NCBI RefSeq assembly: GCF_017592545.1
Contig: NZ_JAGFOA010000004.1
Location: 248,001-312,000, forward strand
DNA length: 64,000 nucleotides
Direction: 5' to 3'
Origin: Microbacterium stercoris
GTDB lineage: Bacteria; Actinomycetota; Actinomycetes; Actinomycetales; Microbacteriaceae
Made by a program: the position numbers and the translations under genes
The notes under the pieces: generated by a model
The model's input: only the letters and a program-made list of their open reading frames with translations
The model's database searches: none
Told to the model about the DNA's origin: nothing
Part shown: one piece after another, positions 6,832 to 14,316 of the stretch
Layout: each line of letters starts with the position of its first letter
Numbering within the stretch: the stretch's first letter is position 1

Positions 6832-9245
6832 CCTTCGTCACCGACACGCCTCTGGGCGAGCTCACGATCGAGCCGGTCGACCCGGAACGGGACGCCGCGC
6901 TGCTGCAGCGGTGGCTCGCGGATCCGGCATCGGCCTTCTGGCAGATGAGCGACCTGAGCGTCGCCGAGGTCCACGACTACCTCACGGGCGTCGCCGCTGA
7001 TCCGCACCAGGATGCGTGGCTCGGACGTCTTGCCGGCGAGCCGGTGCTGCTTGCCGAGACCTACGACCCGCGCCACGTGCTGCTGCCCGGCTCCTTCGAT
7101 GCGATGCCGGGCGACCTGGGGATGCACGTGCTGGTCGCGCCCCGCGCACCGGGCGCGGAGGTGCTTCACGGCCTCACGGACGCGGCCTTCGGCGCGGTCA
7201 TGCGCTTCTGTCTGACCGACGCTCCCGGTGCTCGGGGAGCGCTGCGCGTGGTCGTCGAGCCGGATGCGCGCAACGCGGCGATCGCCGCGAAGAACGCCGC
7301 CGCGGGGTTCCGCGTGCTGCGTGACATCGCGCTGCCGGGCAAGCGCGCGGTGCTGTCGCTGTGCGACCGCGCCGATTTCGCCGCATCGCCTCTCGGCTCC
7401 GTGGGAACGGATGCCGCGCCGCTGGCGTCGCACCTGCGACCCGACCTCGCCGACCGCGCTCATCGGCATCTCGTCGCCAAGGCGATCGCCGAACTCGCGC
7501 ATGAACGGCTGTTCCTTCCGGCGCGTGCGGATGGCACGAACGCAGAAGCCGCGGCCACGCACGACGACGCGCTGGAGTACACCCTCGTCGCGGGGGAGGC
7601 GACGTACCGCTTCTGGGCGCGCCGGCACCTGCTTGAGCACTGGATCGTCGATGAGGCGTCGATCACGCGCACGGTCGCGGGCGACGTCGCGCGGGTGGAC
7701 GCTCTCGAGATCATCACCGATCTGCAGTCGGTGCTCGCCATCCCCGAGAACCTCCTTCCGGTGTACCTCGAGGAGCTGTCGTCGACCTTCGCCTCCGCCT
7801 GCGCGAAGCTCGAGCGCGAGGCAGCGCGGATCACGCCGGACGCTCCGTCGCTTGCGACGCTGCTCATCGAGGGCGATCCTGCCGAGGCGTTCCAGGCCGC
7901 GGAGGCAGCGATGTCGGAGGGACATCCAGGATTCCTCGCCAACAACGGCAGGATCGGGTTCTCCCTGAGCGACTACGAGCGCTACGCGCCCGAACGCGGC
8001 GCCCGGATGCGGCTGGTATGGCTCGCGGCGCGCCGGGAGCACACACACCTGGCCCTCGGGGGCGACCAGACCGAGGACGGACTGTACGGCTCCGAGCTGA
8101 CCGGGGCCGATCGCGCAGCGTTCGCCAGCCGCCTGCGGGCGCGCGGCCTCGACCCCGCCGACTATCTGTACCTCCCGGTGCATCCGTGGCAGTGGGAGCA
8201 TCGCGTCGCGATCACGTTCGCGGCCGACATCGCCCGCGGCGATCTCGTGCCCGTCGGCACCGGCGGCGACGAGTACCAGCCGCAGCAGTCGATCCGCACC
8301 TTCCTCAATCGCACGCGACCGGGTCGCCACTACGTGAAGGTGGCTCTGGCGATCCAGAACATGGGCTTCCTGCGCGGGCTCTCGCCGGCGTATATGCGGG
8401 CGACCCCGGCGATCAACGACTGGGTGGCCGACACCGTGCACGGCGACCCCACGCTGCGAGCGCACGGGTTCCAGGTGCTCCGCGAGCTCGCCGCGATCGG
8501 CTACACGGGTGACGCGTACCACCGCACGTCGACCCCGAATCCGTACCGCAAGATGCTCGCCGGGCTGTGGCGCGAGTCGCCGCTGCCGCGGCTGCGTGAG
8601 GGTGAGCGGGCGGTGACGATGGCGGGGCTGCTGCACCGAGACGCCGCCGGAACGGCGCTGGTGACCGAGCTGGTGCGCGCCTCGGGGCTCGATGCCGCCG
8701 AGTGGGTGCGCCGCTACCTGGATGCCTACCTGTATCCGCTCGTGCACTGTCTGCTTGCCCACGAGCTGGCGTTTATGCCGCACGGCGAGAACCTCATCCT
8801 TGTGCTGAAGGACGGCGCCGTCAGCCGCGCCTTCGTCAAGGACATCGGTGAGGAGATCGCCGTGGTGGGCACACGGCAGCTGCCCGCCGACATCGAGCGC
8901 GTGCGCGCGGTGCTCCCAGACGACGAGCGGGCGCTGGCGATCTTCACCGATGTGTTCGATGGGGTCCTGCGCCACATCGCCGGCATTCTCGCGGCGGACG
9001 GCGTGCTCGACGAGCGCGAGTTCTGGGCGCTGGCGGCCGAGACGATCGACCGCCACGCCGCTGACCATCCCGACCTGGAGACCGGGGTCGACCTGCGCTC
9101 GGCGACCTTCGCGCACTCCTGCCTGAACCGGCTGCAGCTGCGCAATACTCTGCAGATGGTGGATCTGACCGATCAGTCCGGATCCCTCATCTATGCCGGT
9201 GAGATGGCGAACCCGGTCGCACGGGTGAGGGCGCTCGTCGAGTGA
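6828..9245 (+). CDS. desD: Fused siderophore acyltransferase (GNAT/AlcB-like) and IucA/IucC NIS synthetase (DesC-DesD type)
   Basis: An 805-residue two-domain enzyme. Residues 1 to about 185 are a hydroxylamine acyltransferase with SAFWQMSDLS and VVEPDARNAA blocks, acylating the N-hydroxy-diamine with acetyl- or succinyl-CoA. Residues from about 215 form an ATP-dependent NRPS-independent siderophore synthetase: GHPGFLANNGRIGFS, LPVHPWQWEH (near 450), SIRTFLNRTRPGRHYVK and HGENLILVLKDG (H652), plus a FhuF-like C-terminal part. In Streptomyces desC and desD are separate genes. The ATG at 6828 overlaps the hydroxylase stop; longer frames upstream read through the hydroxylase and are not meaningful. 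Predicted product: desferrioxamine-like hydroxamate. Confidence 0.9.
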   Translation: MTFVTDTPLGELTIEPVDPERDAALLQRWLADPASAFWQMSDLSVAEVHDYLTGVAADPHQDAWLGRLAGEPVLLAETYDPRHVLLPGSFDAMPGDLGMHVLVAPRAPGAEVLHGLTDAAFGAVMRFCLTDAPGARGALRVVVEPDARNAAIAAKNAAAGFRVLRDIALPGKRAVLSLCDRADFAASPLGSVGTDAAPLASHLRPDLADRAHRHLVAKAIAELAHERLFLPARADGTNAEAAATHDDALEYTLVAGEATYRFWARRHLLEHWIVDEASITRTVAGDVARVDALEIITDLQSVLAIPENLLPVYLEELSSTFASACAKLEREAARITPDAPSLATLLIEGDPAEAFQAAEAAMSEGHPGFLANNGRIGFSLSDYERYAPERGARMRLVWLAARREHTHLALGGDQTEDGLYGSELTGADRAAFASRLRARGLDPADYLYLPVHPWQWEHRVAITFAADIARGDLVPVGTGGDEYQPQQSIRTFLNRTRPGRHYVKVALAIQNMGFLRGLSPAYMRATPAINDWVADTVHGDPTLRAHGFQVLRELAAIGYTGDAYHRTSTPNPYRKMLAGLWRESPLPRLREGERAVTMAGLLHRDAAGTALVTELVRASGLDAAEWVRRYLDAYLYPLVHCLLAHELAFMPHGENLILVLKDGAVSRAFVKDIGEEIAVVGTRQLPADIERVRAVLPDDERALAIFTDVFDGVLRHIAGILAADGVLDEREFWALAAETIDRHAADHPDLETGVDLRSATFAHSCLNRLQLRNTLQMVDLTDQSGSLIYAGEMANPVARVRALVE

Positions 9246-11344
9246 GCGCAGAATCTCGGCCCTCCGGGGCACCGCCCTTCGAGGTCTGGCGCGACGAGCT
9301 CGGCGTGCCGCACGTGCGTGCGGCCGACGAGCTGTCACTCGCCTACGGGCAGGGATGGGTGACCGCCCGCGACCGCGCATGGCAGATCGAGGTCGACCGC
9401 TGGCGCGCTGAAGGGCGCCTCGCCGAGCGGATCGGCGCTGCGGGTCTGGCGTGGGACCGCTTCGCGGTGCGCGTGCGCCTCGCCGACACCGCGCGGCGTG
9501 TGCACGAGGCGCTGCCCGCCACCGAGCGCACGTGGCTCGCCGCCTACACCGCCGGTGTCGACGCCGGGCTCGCGGACATGCGCACGGCCGAAGAGCGCGC
9601 ACTCGACGCGCACTTCGGCGCGGGGCCACAACGCACTCCCTGGCCCGCGTGGGGGCCGGTCGGCGTGTTCCTCGTGGCCCACGTGCTGTTCAGCGGATTC
9701 CCGAGCGTGCTGTGGCGGGATCACGTCGCCCGCCGGGTGGCGCCGGAAGCGGCCGCATGGTTCGGGGAGCCGGCGCCCTCGTCCGGATCGAACGCCTGGG
9801 CGATCGCGCGATCCGCCTCGGGTGCCCCGCTGCTCGCCGGTGATCCGCATCGCCTCCTGGAACTGCCCGGGGTCTATCAGCAGGTGCGCCTGGCGTGCCC
9901 CGAATACGACGTGGTGGGTCTGGCATTCCCCGGGGTGCCGGGCGTGCAGCACTTCGGCCACGCCGGCGAAGCCGCGTGGGGCATCACGAACGCGATGGCG
10001 CACCACGTCGAGGTCTTCGCGGAGCGTCTGCGCGCCGGAGAGGCCGCGGGGCCCGACGGCTGGGCTCCCACGGCATCCGGAGTCGAGACCCTCGCCGTGC
10101 GCGGCGGGCAGCCCGAGAGGGCGATGTGGGTCGAGACCGAGCGCGGCCCGGTGGTGGCCGGCGATCTCGCCGGCGACGCGTGGTCCGTGCGCTGGCCCGT
10201 GCGCGTGACCGCCGATGTCGGTGTGCCCTCGTGGCGCGCTCTGCTGCGCGCGCGTTCAGCCCGCGACGTGGCGCGCGCGTTCGAGGGATGGGTCGATCCG
10301 GTCAACCGCGTGCTGGCGGCCGACCGCGAGGAGGCTCTCTCGCTCACGGCGGGACGCCTCGTCCAGCGCGATCGGGCCGAGCGTGTGCTGCCCGTGCCGG
10401 CATGGAGCGACGCGGCGCGCGAGCGGCCGTGGGCCCTTCTGCCCGCCACGGCGCCCGTGCGGGATGTGCATGCCGATGCCAACGAGCGTCCGTCCGATCC
10501 GGACCACGACCTCGGCTGGCGCTATGCGCACCACCGCGCCGATCGCCTGCGCACCCTGCTCGCCGAGCCGCCCGCGGGGGGCGAGACCCCGGCCGCGCAG
10601 CACCGTCTGCACGCCGACACGGTGCACCTCGGAGCGGCACCGCTGGTGCTGCTGCTGCCGGCGGGGGAACCGCGTGCCGATCGACTGCGTGCCTGGGCCG
10701 CGGAGGGGGCGCGGATGGATGCCGCCTCCGGCGGCGCCGCGCTGTTCGCCGCGTTCCGGCACGCACTGGTCGCGCGCGTCGCGACGCATCCGACACTCGC
10801 GCCGCTGGCCGATCCCCACCCGTATGGCGAGATCTTCGATCCGTGGTTCTCGCTGCGCGCCCGAGTCGCCGAAGCGCTGCCGCGGCTGCTCGATGTGCTG
10901 TACGACGAGGCCGGCCGACGACAAGCGGCCGCTGCGGCCCTCGCCGACGCGGTGGCGGAGCCGACCTGGGGCGCGACGCACCGCGTGCATCCGCTGGCCG
11001 TGCTCGCCGACGTGCCGGGACTGGATCCGGCGGCCCTTCCCTCCGTGCCCGCCGTGGCGCTGTCGGGCGACGCCGACACCCCCTGGTGCACCGCGAGCGT
11101 GCCCGGCGTGAGCGACCTGTCCTGGCGGGGCAGCGTCGCCCGCTGGGTGTGGGATCTGGCCGATCGCGACGCGAGCCGCTGGGGTGTGCCCTTCGGCGCA
11201 TCCGGAGACCCTGCATCCCCCCACTTCGACGACCAGCTCACCACCTGGGCGCGCGCCGGCACCTCGCCGGTCGTCACCGACTGGACTCGCCTGCATCGTG
11301 AGACGCCCGACACCCCTGCGACCCCCGAGGAGCGCACCGCATGA
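9242..11344 (+). CDS. Penicillin acylase family protein (Ntn hydrolase) in siderophore operon
   Basis: A 700-residue N-terminal-nucleophile hydrolase that would self-cleave into alpha and beta chains. The predicted catalytic serine is S183 in SSGSNAWAI, matching the chain junction of penicillin G acylase and the pyoverdine acylase PvdQ. GDPHRLLELPG, where known acylases place oxyanion-hole and metal contacts, comes next. The alpha part begins WRDELGVPHVRA, typical of the family. No signal peptide or lipobox is visible, unlike exported relatives, so the enzyme is probably cytoplasmic. The GTG start overlaps the synthetase stop (GTGA). A deacylation or editing role in siderophore maturation is inferred from position. 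Confidence 0.85.
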   Translation: MSAESRPSGAPPFEVWRDELGVPHVRAADELSLAYGQGWVTARDRAWQIEVDRWRAEGRLAERIGAAGLAWDRFAVRVRLADTARRVHEALPATERTWLAAYTAGVDAGLADMRTAEERALDAHFGAGPQRTPWPAWGPVGVFLVAHVLFSGFPSVLWRDHVARRVAPEAAAWFGEPAPSSGSNAWAIARSASGAPLLAGDPHRLLELPGVYQQVRLACPEYDVVGLAFPGVPGVQHFGHAGEAAWGITNAMAHHVEVFAERLRAGEAAGPDGWAPTASGVETLAVRGGQPERAMWVETERGPVVAGDLAGDAWSVRWPVRVTADVGVPSWRALLRARSARDVARAFEGWVDPVNRVLAADREEALSLTAGRLVQRDRAERVLPVPAWSDAARERPWALLPATAPVRDVHADANERPSDPDHDLGWRYAHHRADRLRTLLAEPPAGGETPAAQHRLHADTVHLGAAPLVLLLPAGEPRADRLRAWAAEGARMDAASGGAALFAAFRHALVARVATHPTLAPLADPHPYGEIFDPWFSLRARVAEALPRLLDVLYDEAGRRQAAAAALADAVAEPTWGATHRVHPLAVLADVPGLDPAALPSVPAVALSGDADTPWCTASVPGVSDLSWRGSVARWVWDLADRDASRWGVPFGASGDPASPHFDDQLTTWARAGTSPVVTDWTRLHRETPDTPATPEERTA

Positions 11345-11940
11345 CCCTTCTGCGCACAGGGCCCCGTGGCTCAGAGCTGCATCGCATCGAGCGCGACGGC
11401 GCCGTCGTCACGGTGCACGCCCTCGACCCCGAGGGCGATGCCGACCTCCTGCACTCGTGGGTGACGCAGCCACGCGCGTCGTTCTGGGGGATGGGGGAGA
11501 TGACACGCGACGAGGTGCGCGACACCTACGCCTTCGTCGAGTCGCTGCCCACACACCACGCCTATCTCGTGCGGTGGGACGGCGAGCCGATCGTGCTGCT
11601 GCAGGCGTACGAGGCGCAGGACGACCCGGTGTCGGACGCATACGACGCCGAGGCGGGGGATGTGGGCTTCCACTTCTTCCTGGGCGCCCGCGGGCCGGCG
11701 GGAGGGGGCGTCTGGCGTCTGCTCGGCCCGGCCATGGTCTCCTTCCTGCTCTCCGGATCCTCCGCGCGGCGGCTCGTCGCCGAACCCGATGCGCGAAACG
11801 CCGCCGCGGTCGCGCGCGTTGTGGCGGTGGGGTTCGAGATCGGTCCGCGTGTGCGGTTCGACTCCGCACATGGCCCGAAGGACGCGCAGCTCGTCTTCCT
11901 GACGCGCACGCGAGCCGCGGAGCGGGGCGTGCTCATCTGA
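11341..11940 (+). CDS. GNAT-type siderophore acyltransferase (second DesC-like enzyme)
   Basis: A 199-residue acyl-CoA acyltransferase related to AlcB/DesC/IucB and to the N-terminal domain of the fused synthetase upstream. Both carry an aromatic-rich PRASFWGM / PASAFWQM block and the nearly identical VAEPDARNAA / VVEPDARNAA acyl-CoA loop. The start overlaps the acylase stop (ATGA), making it the last member of the coupled operon. Hydroxamate assembly can use more than one acyl donor, so the two paralogs may differ in donor (acetyl, succinyl or aryl); this is inference. The stop abuts the stop of the convergent phosphatase gene without an intervening base. Confidence 0.85.
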   Translation: MTLLRTGPRGSELHRIERDGAVVTVHALDPEGDADLLHSWVTQPRASFWGMGEMTRDEVRDTYAFVESLPTHHAYLVRWDGEPIVLLQAYEAQDDPVSDAYDAEAGDVGFHFFLGARGPAGGGVWRLLGPAMVSFLLSGSSARRLVAEPDARNAAAVARVVAVGFEIGPRVRFDSAHGPKDAQLVFLTRTRAAERGVLI

Positions 11941-12660
11941 TCAGCCGCGCGGAGGAGCATCCGGCGCCGGCGTGAGGCGCTCTGCGAGTCGCTCGAGGTG
12001 GGCGTCGGTGACCCCGATCGAGGCGAGGTAGGGCCGCACGCCTCCGTGGGTGGCGTCGATCCAGGCGAGCGCGTCCAGCAGGGCGGGCGCGGGACTGCGG
12101 GTGACGATCTCGATGAGCGTCGGAGTCAGGGGGATCCGGAACCGGCGCACTTTGCGCAGCATTCGGTCGGCCCATTCGCCCGCGAGGTTGGTCTCGGTGA
12201 TGGCGTAGTCGGCGACGACCTGATCCAGGGGGGTTCCGATGCCGAGCAGGGTAAGTGCGACCACGAGGCCCGAACGGTCCTTGCCTGCGGTGCAGTGCAC
12301 AACGACCGGTCCGGGGGCCTCGGCGATCGCGCGGATCGCCGCGCCCAGCTCCGTGCCGTGATCGCGCAGGATCGTCTCGTACACATCACGCAGCTGCATC
12401 GTCGAGACGTGAGCCGCGGGCGTCCCGGCGTCGATCGGGATCCGGATGAGCTCCGCTCCCGTGCCGCGGAGACGGTCGCGTCCGCCGAGGCGCACGTCCC
12501 ACGCGCCGCGGAGGTCGATCACCCGGGAGATGCCGAGCTGGCGCAGCTTCGCGCGTCCCGCACCCGTGAGCTTGTGGAGGGCATCCGAGCGGTAGAGCGT
12601 GCCCGGACGCACCGGCAGCACTTCGCGGAAGTTGAAGGTCCTGGGAACATCGATGCGCAT
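11941..12660 (-). CDS. Tyrosine-protein phosphatase (Y_phosphatase3 family)
   Basis: A 239-residue cytoplasmic phosphatase of the PTP/DSP superfamily, akin to mycobacterial PtpB. The P-loop is VHCTAGKDRSG with nucleophile C123 and phosphate-binding R129. An upstream IDLRG block and the opening FNFREV...RPGTLYRSDAL are typical of this family, which hydrolyses phosphotyrosine and sometimes phospholipids. The ATG is supported by a leaderless -10 TAGGCT (complement of 12668-12673) seven bases before it. No partner kinase is nearby. Confidence 0.88.
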   Translation of the reverse strand: MRIDVPRTFNFREVLPVRPGTLYRSDALHKLTGAGRAKLRQLGISRVIDLRGAWDVRLGGRDRLRGTGAELIRIPIDAGTPAAHVSTMQLRDVYETILRDHGTELGAAIRAIAEAPGPVVVHCTAGKDRSGLVVALTLLGIGTPLDQVVADYAITETNLAGEWADRMLRKVRRFRIPLTPTLIEIVTRSPAPALLDALAWIDATHGGVRPYLASIGVTDAHLERLAERLTPAPDAPPRG

Positions 12661-12708
12661 CCGCGCCAGCCTACGCGCGACGAGGCGGTGGGTCTCGGCG
12701 CAACCGAC

Positions 12709-13242
12709 TCAGTCGACCCACGGCGGCGGATATGCCGCGATGGGCTTCGGCTTGCGTCTGGCCGTGTGCAGGGGGCCGGTGGTGAGGCGCGGGGGCTGCT
12801 CGGTCTGCGGGGGCGCGGTCCTTCTCCGGAAGCGTCGTCCGGTCACCTCGACCGTGGCGATCTTCACGACGTAGGGCTTCTCCTCGGGCTGCTCGCTCAC
12901 CAGATGGTCCGCGCCGGCGGCGAGGATCGCGGCATCGGCGACCACCCGCGAGGCCTTGCCATGCAGCACCACGCTCCACGCCAGGTCGCCGTCTTCGCCG
13001 TCGAGCTCGAGGGCGACCTCGGGGTGCGCGATGATGCTGCGCAGCTTGCTGCCCGGCGCGGTGCGCACGTAGACATTGCCTCGGTAGGGCACGTAGTTGA
13101 GGGGGAACACATCCGGCGTCCCGTCGCCCCGCACGACCGCGAGGCGTCCGAAGTCCTCGCGTTCGATCAGGCGCCAGCACTCGGCTGTCGACAGCGACTC
13201 GACGCGGAGCTCATCCGCGGATCCGGATTCAGGCGCGCTCAT
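12709..13242 (-). CDS. Pyridoxamine 5'-phosphate oxidase-like (split-barrel FMN/F420) protein
   Basis: A 177-residue protein whose first 135 residues form a split barrel: CWRLIEREDFGRLAVV, then DVFPLNYVPYRGNVYVRT, SKLRSII and a WSVVLHGKA strand. These match pyridoxamine-phosphate-oxidase-like proteins that bind flavin or F420. The C-terminal tail is basic and proline-rich. I chose the ATG at 13242 because upstream codons in the same frame run antisense to the AIM24 gene and lack family similarity. It is divergent from that gene across 141 bases. Substrate unknown. Confidence 0.82.
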   Translation of the reverse strand: MSAPESGSADELRVESLSTAECWRLIEREDFGRLAVVRGDGTPDVFPLNYVPYRGNVYVRTAPGSKLRSIIAHPEVALELDGEDGDLAWSVVLHGKASRVVADAAILAAGADHLVSEQPEEKPYVVKIATVEVTGRRFRRRTAPPQTEQPPRLTTGPLHTARRKPKPIAAYPPPWVD

Positions 13243-13383
13243 ACGGCCAGTCAAGGGCACGAGAGCGGCGGAGGGAAGGGGGTGGGCGACGCCGGGGCGG
13301 TCCTCCTCCGCGTGCGACTGCGCACTGCCTCGTGCGTGCGGATGCTCGCACCCGATAGCGTTCGAGAGACGAGAGGATGCCCT

Positions 13384-14241
13384 GTGGACGCTGGCTGGTT
13401 TCCGGACCCGACGGGACGCGCCGAGTTGCGCTGGTGGGATGGCGCGACCTGGACCGAGCATGTCTCGACCGGAGGACAGGTGTCGAAGACGCCCCTGACC
13501 GCCGCCGAGCCGCCCGCCCAGGGCGGTCCGCCGCAGCAGGCCGCGCCGCCGCAGCAGGCTGACCGCGGGGACGCCGGCATCAGCGGCGAGCTCATCGACG
13601 GCTCGCACGCGGAGGTGAATGGTCTCGGCCCCACCCGGCAGAACCACAAGATGCTGCGGGTCGGGCTCGGCGAGCCGTTCCTCGCGCGTCAGGGATCGAT
13701 GGTGGCGTATCAGGGCGACGTCGACTTCGCCTACCAGGGAGGGGGCGTCGGCCGGTTCCTGAAGTCGGCCGTGACCGGCGAAGGACTGGCGCTGATGCGG
13801 GTCTCCGGTCGAGGCGACGTGTTCCTCGCCCACGAGGAGTCCGAGGTGCACATCCTCCGCCTCGAGGAATCGGGGATCTCGATCAACGGACGCAATGTTC
13901 TCGCGTTCTCCGAGACGCTCCAGTGGAACATCGAGCGGGTCCAGGGGGCCGGCATCGTCACCGGAGGGCTGTTCAACACCACACTGCGCGGCTCCGGCTG
14001 GGTCGTCGTCACGACAGCGGGCCCTCCCGTGGTGCTGAATGCGGCGGAGGCGCCGACCTATGCCGACACCAACGCCGTGGTCGCCTGGTCGGCCGCTCTG
14101 CAGACGCAGCTGAAGACGTCGTTCAAGGCCGGTGCGCTCATCGGCCGTGGATCGGGCGAGGCCGTGCAGGTGGCCTTCGCCGGTCACGGATTCGTCATCG
14201 TGCAGCCCTCGGAAGGGGTCCCGGTCTCCACCGCGTCCTAG
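13384..14241 (+). CDS. DUF2510 + AIM24 family protein
   Basis: A 285-residue protein. Residues 2-25 (DAGWFPDPTGRAELRWWDGATW) are a DUF2510 module common in actinobacterial membrane-associated proteins. A Gln/Pro/Ala-rich linker (about 45-65) leads to a C-terminal AIM24 beta-barrel domain (about 70-280, including GGVGRFLKSAVTGEGL and GLFNTTLRGSGW). AIM24 homologues are named after a mitochondrial protein, and the bacterial role is unclear. The GTG start sits 8 bases after AGAGG; a -10 TAGCGT (13356-13361) would give a short leader. Longer upstream frames cross a divergent gene and are rejected. Confidence 0.85.
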   Translation: MDAGWFPDPTGRAELRWWDGATWTEHVSTGGQVSKTPLTAAEPPAQGGPPQQAAPPQQADRGDAGISGELIDGSHAEVNGLGPTRQNHKMLRVGLGEPFLARQGSMVAYQGDVDFAYQGGGVGRFLKSAVTGEGLALMRVSGRGDVFLAHEESEVHILRLEESGISINGRNVLAFSETLQWNIERVQGAGIVTGGLFNTTLRGSGWVVVTTAGPPVVLNAAEAPTYADTNAVVAWSAALQTQLKTSFKAGALIGRGSGEAVQVAFAGHGFVIVQPSEGVPVSTAS

Positions 14242-14316
14242 AGACCTCCGGCCTCCGCGGGAGCGGGCCCCATCCGATCCGGCGGGGGATAGCCTGGAGG
14301 AGACGAAAGAGGTGCC

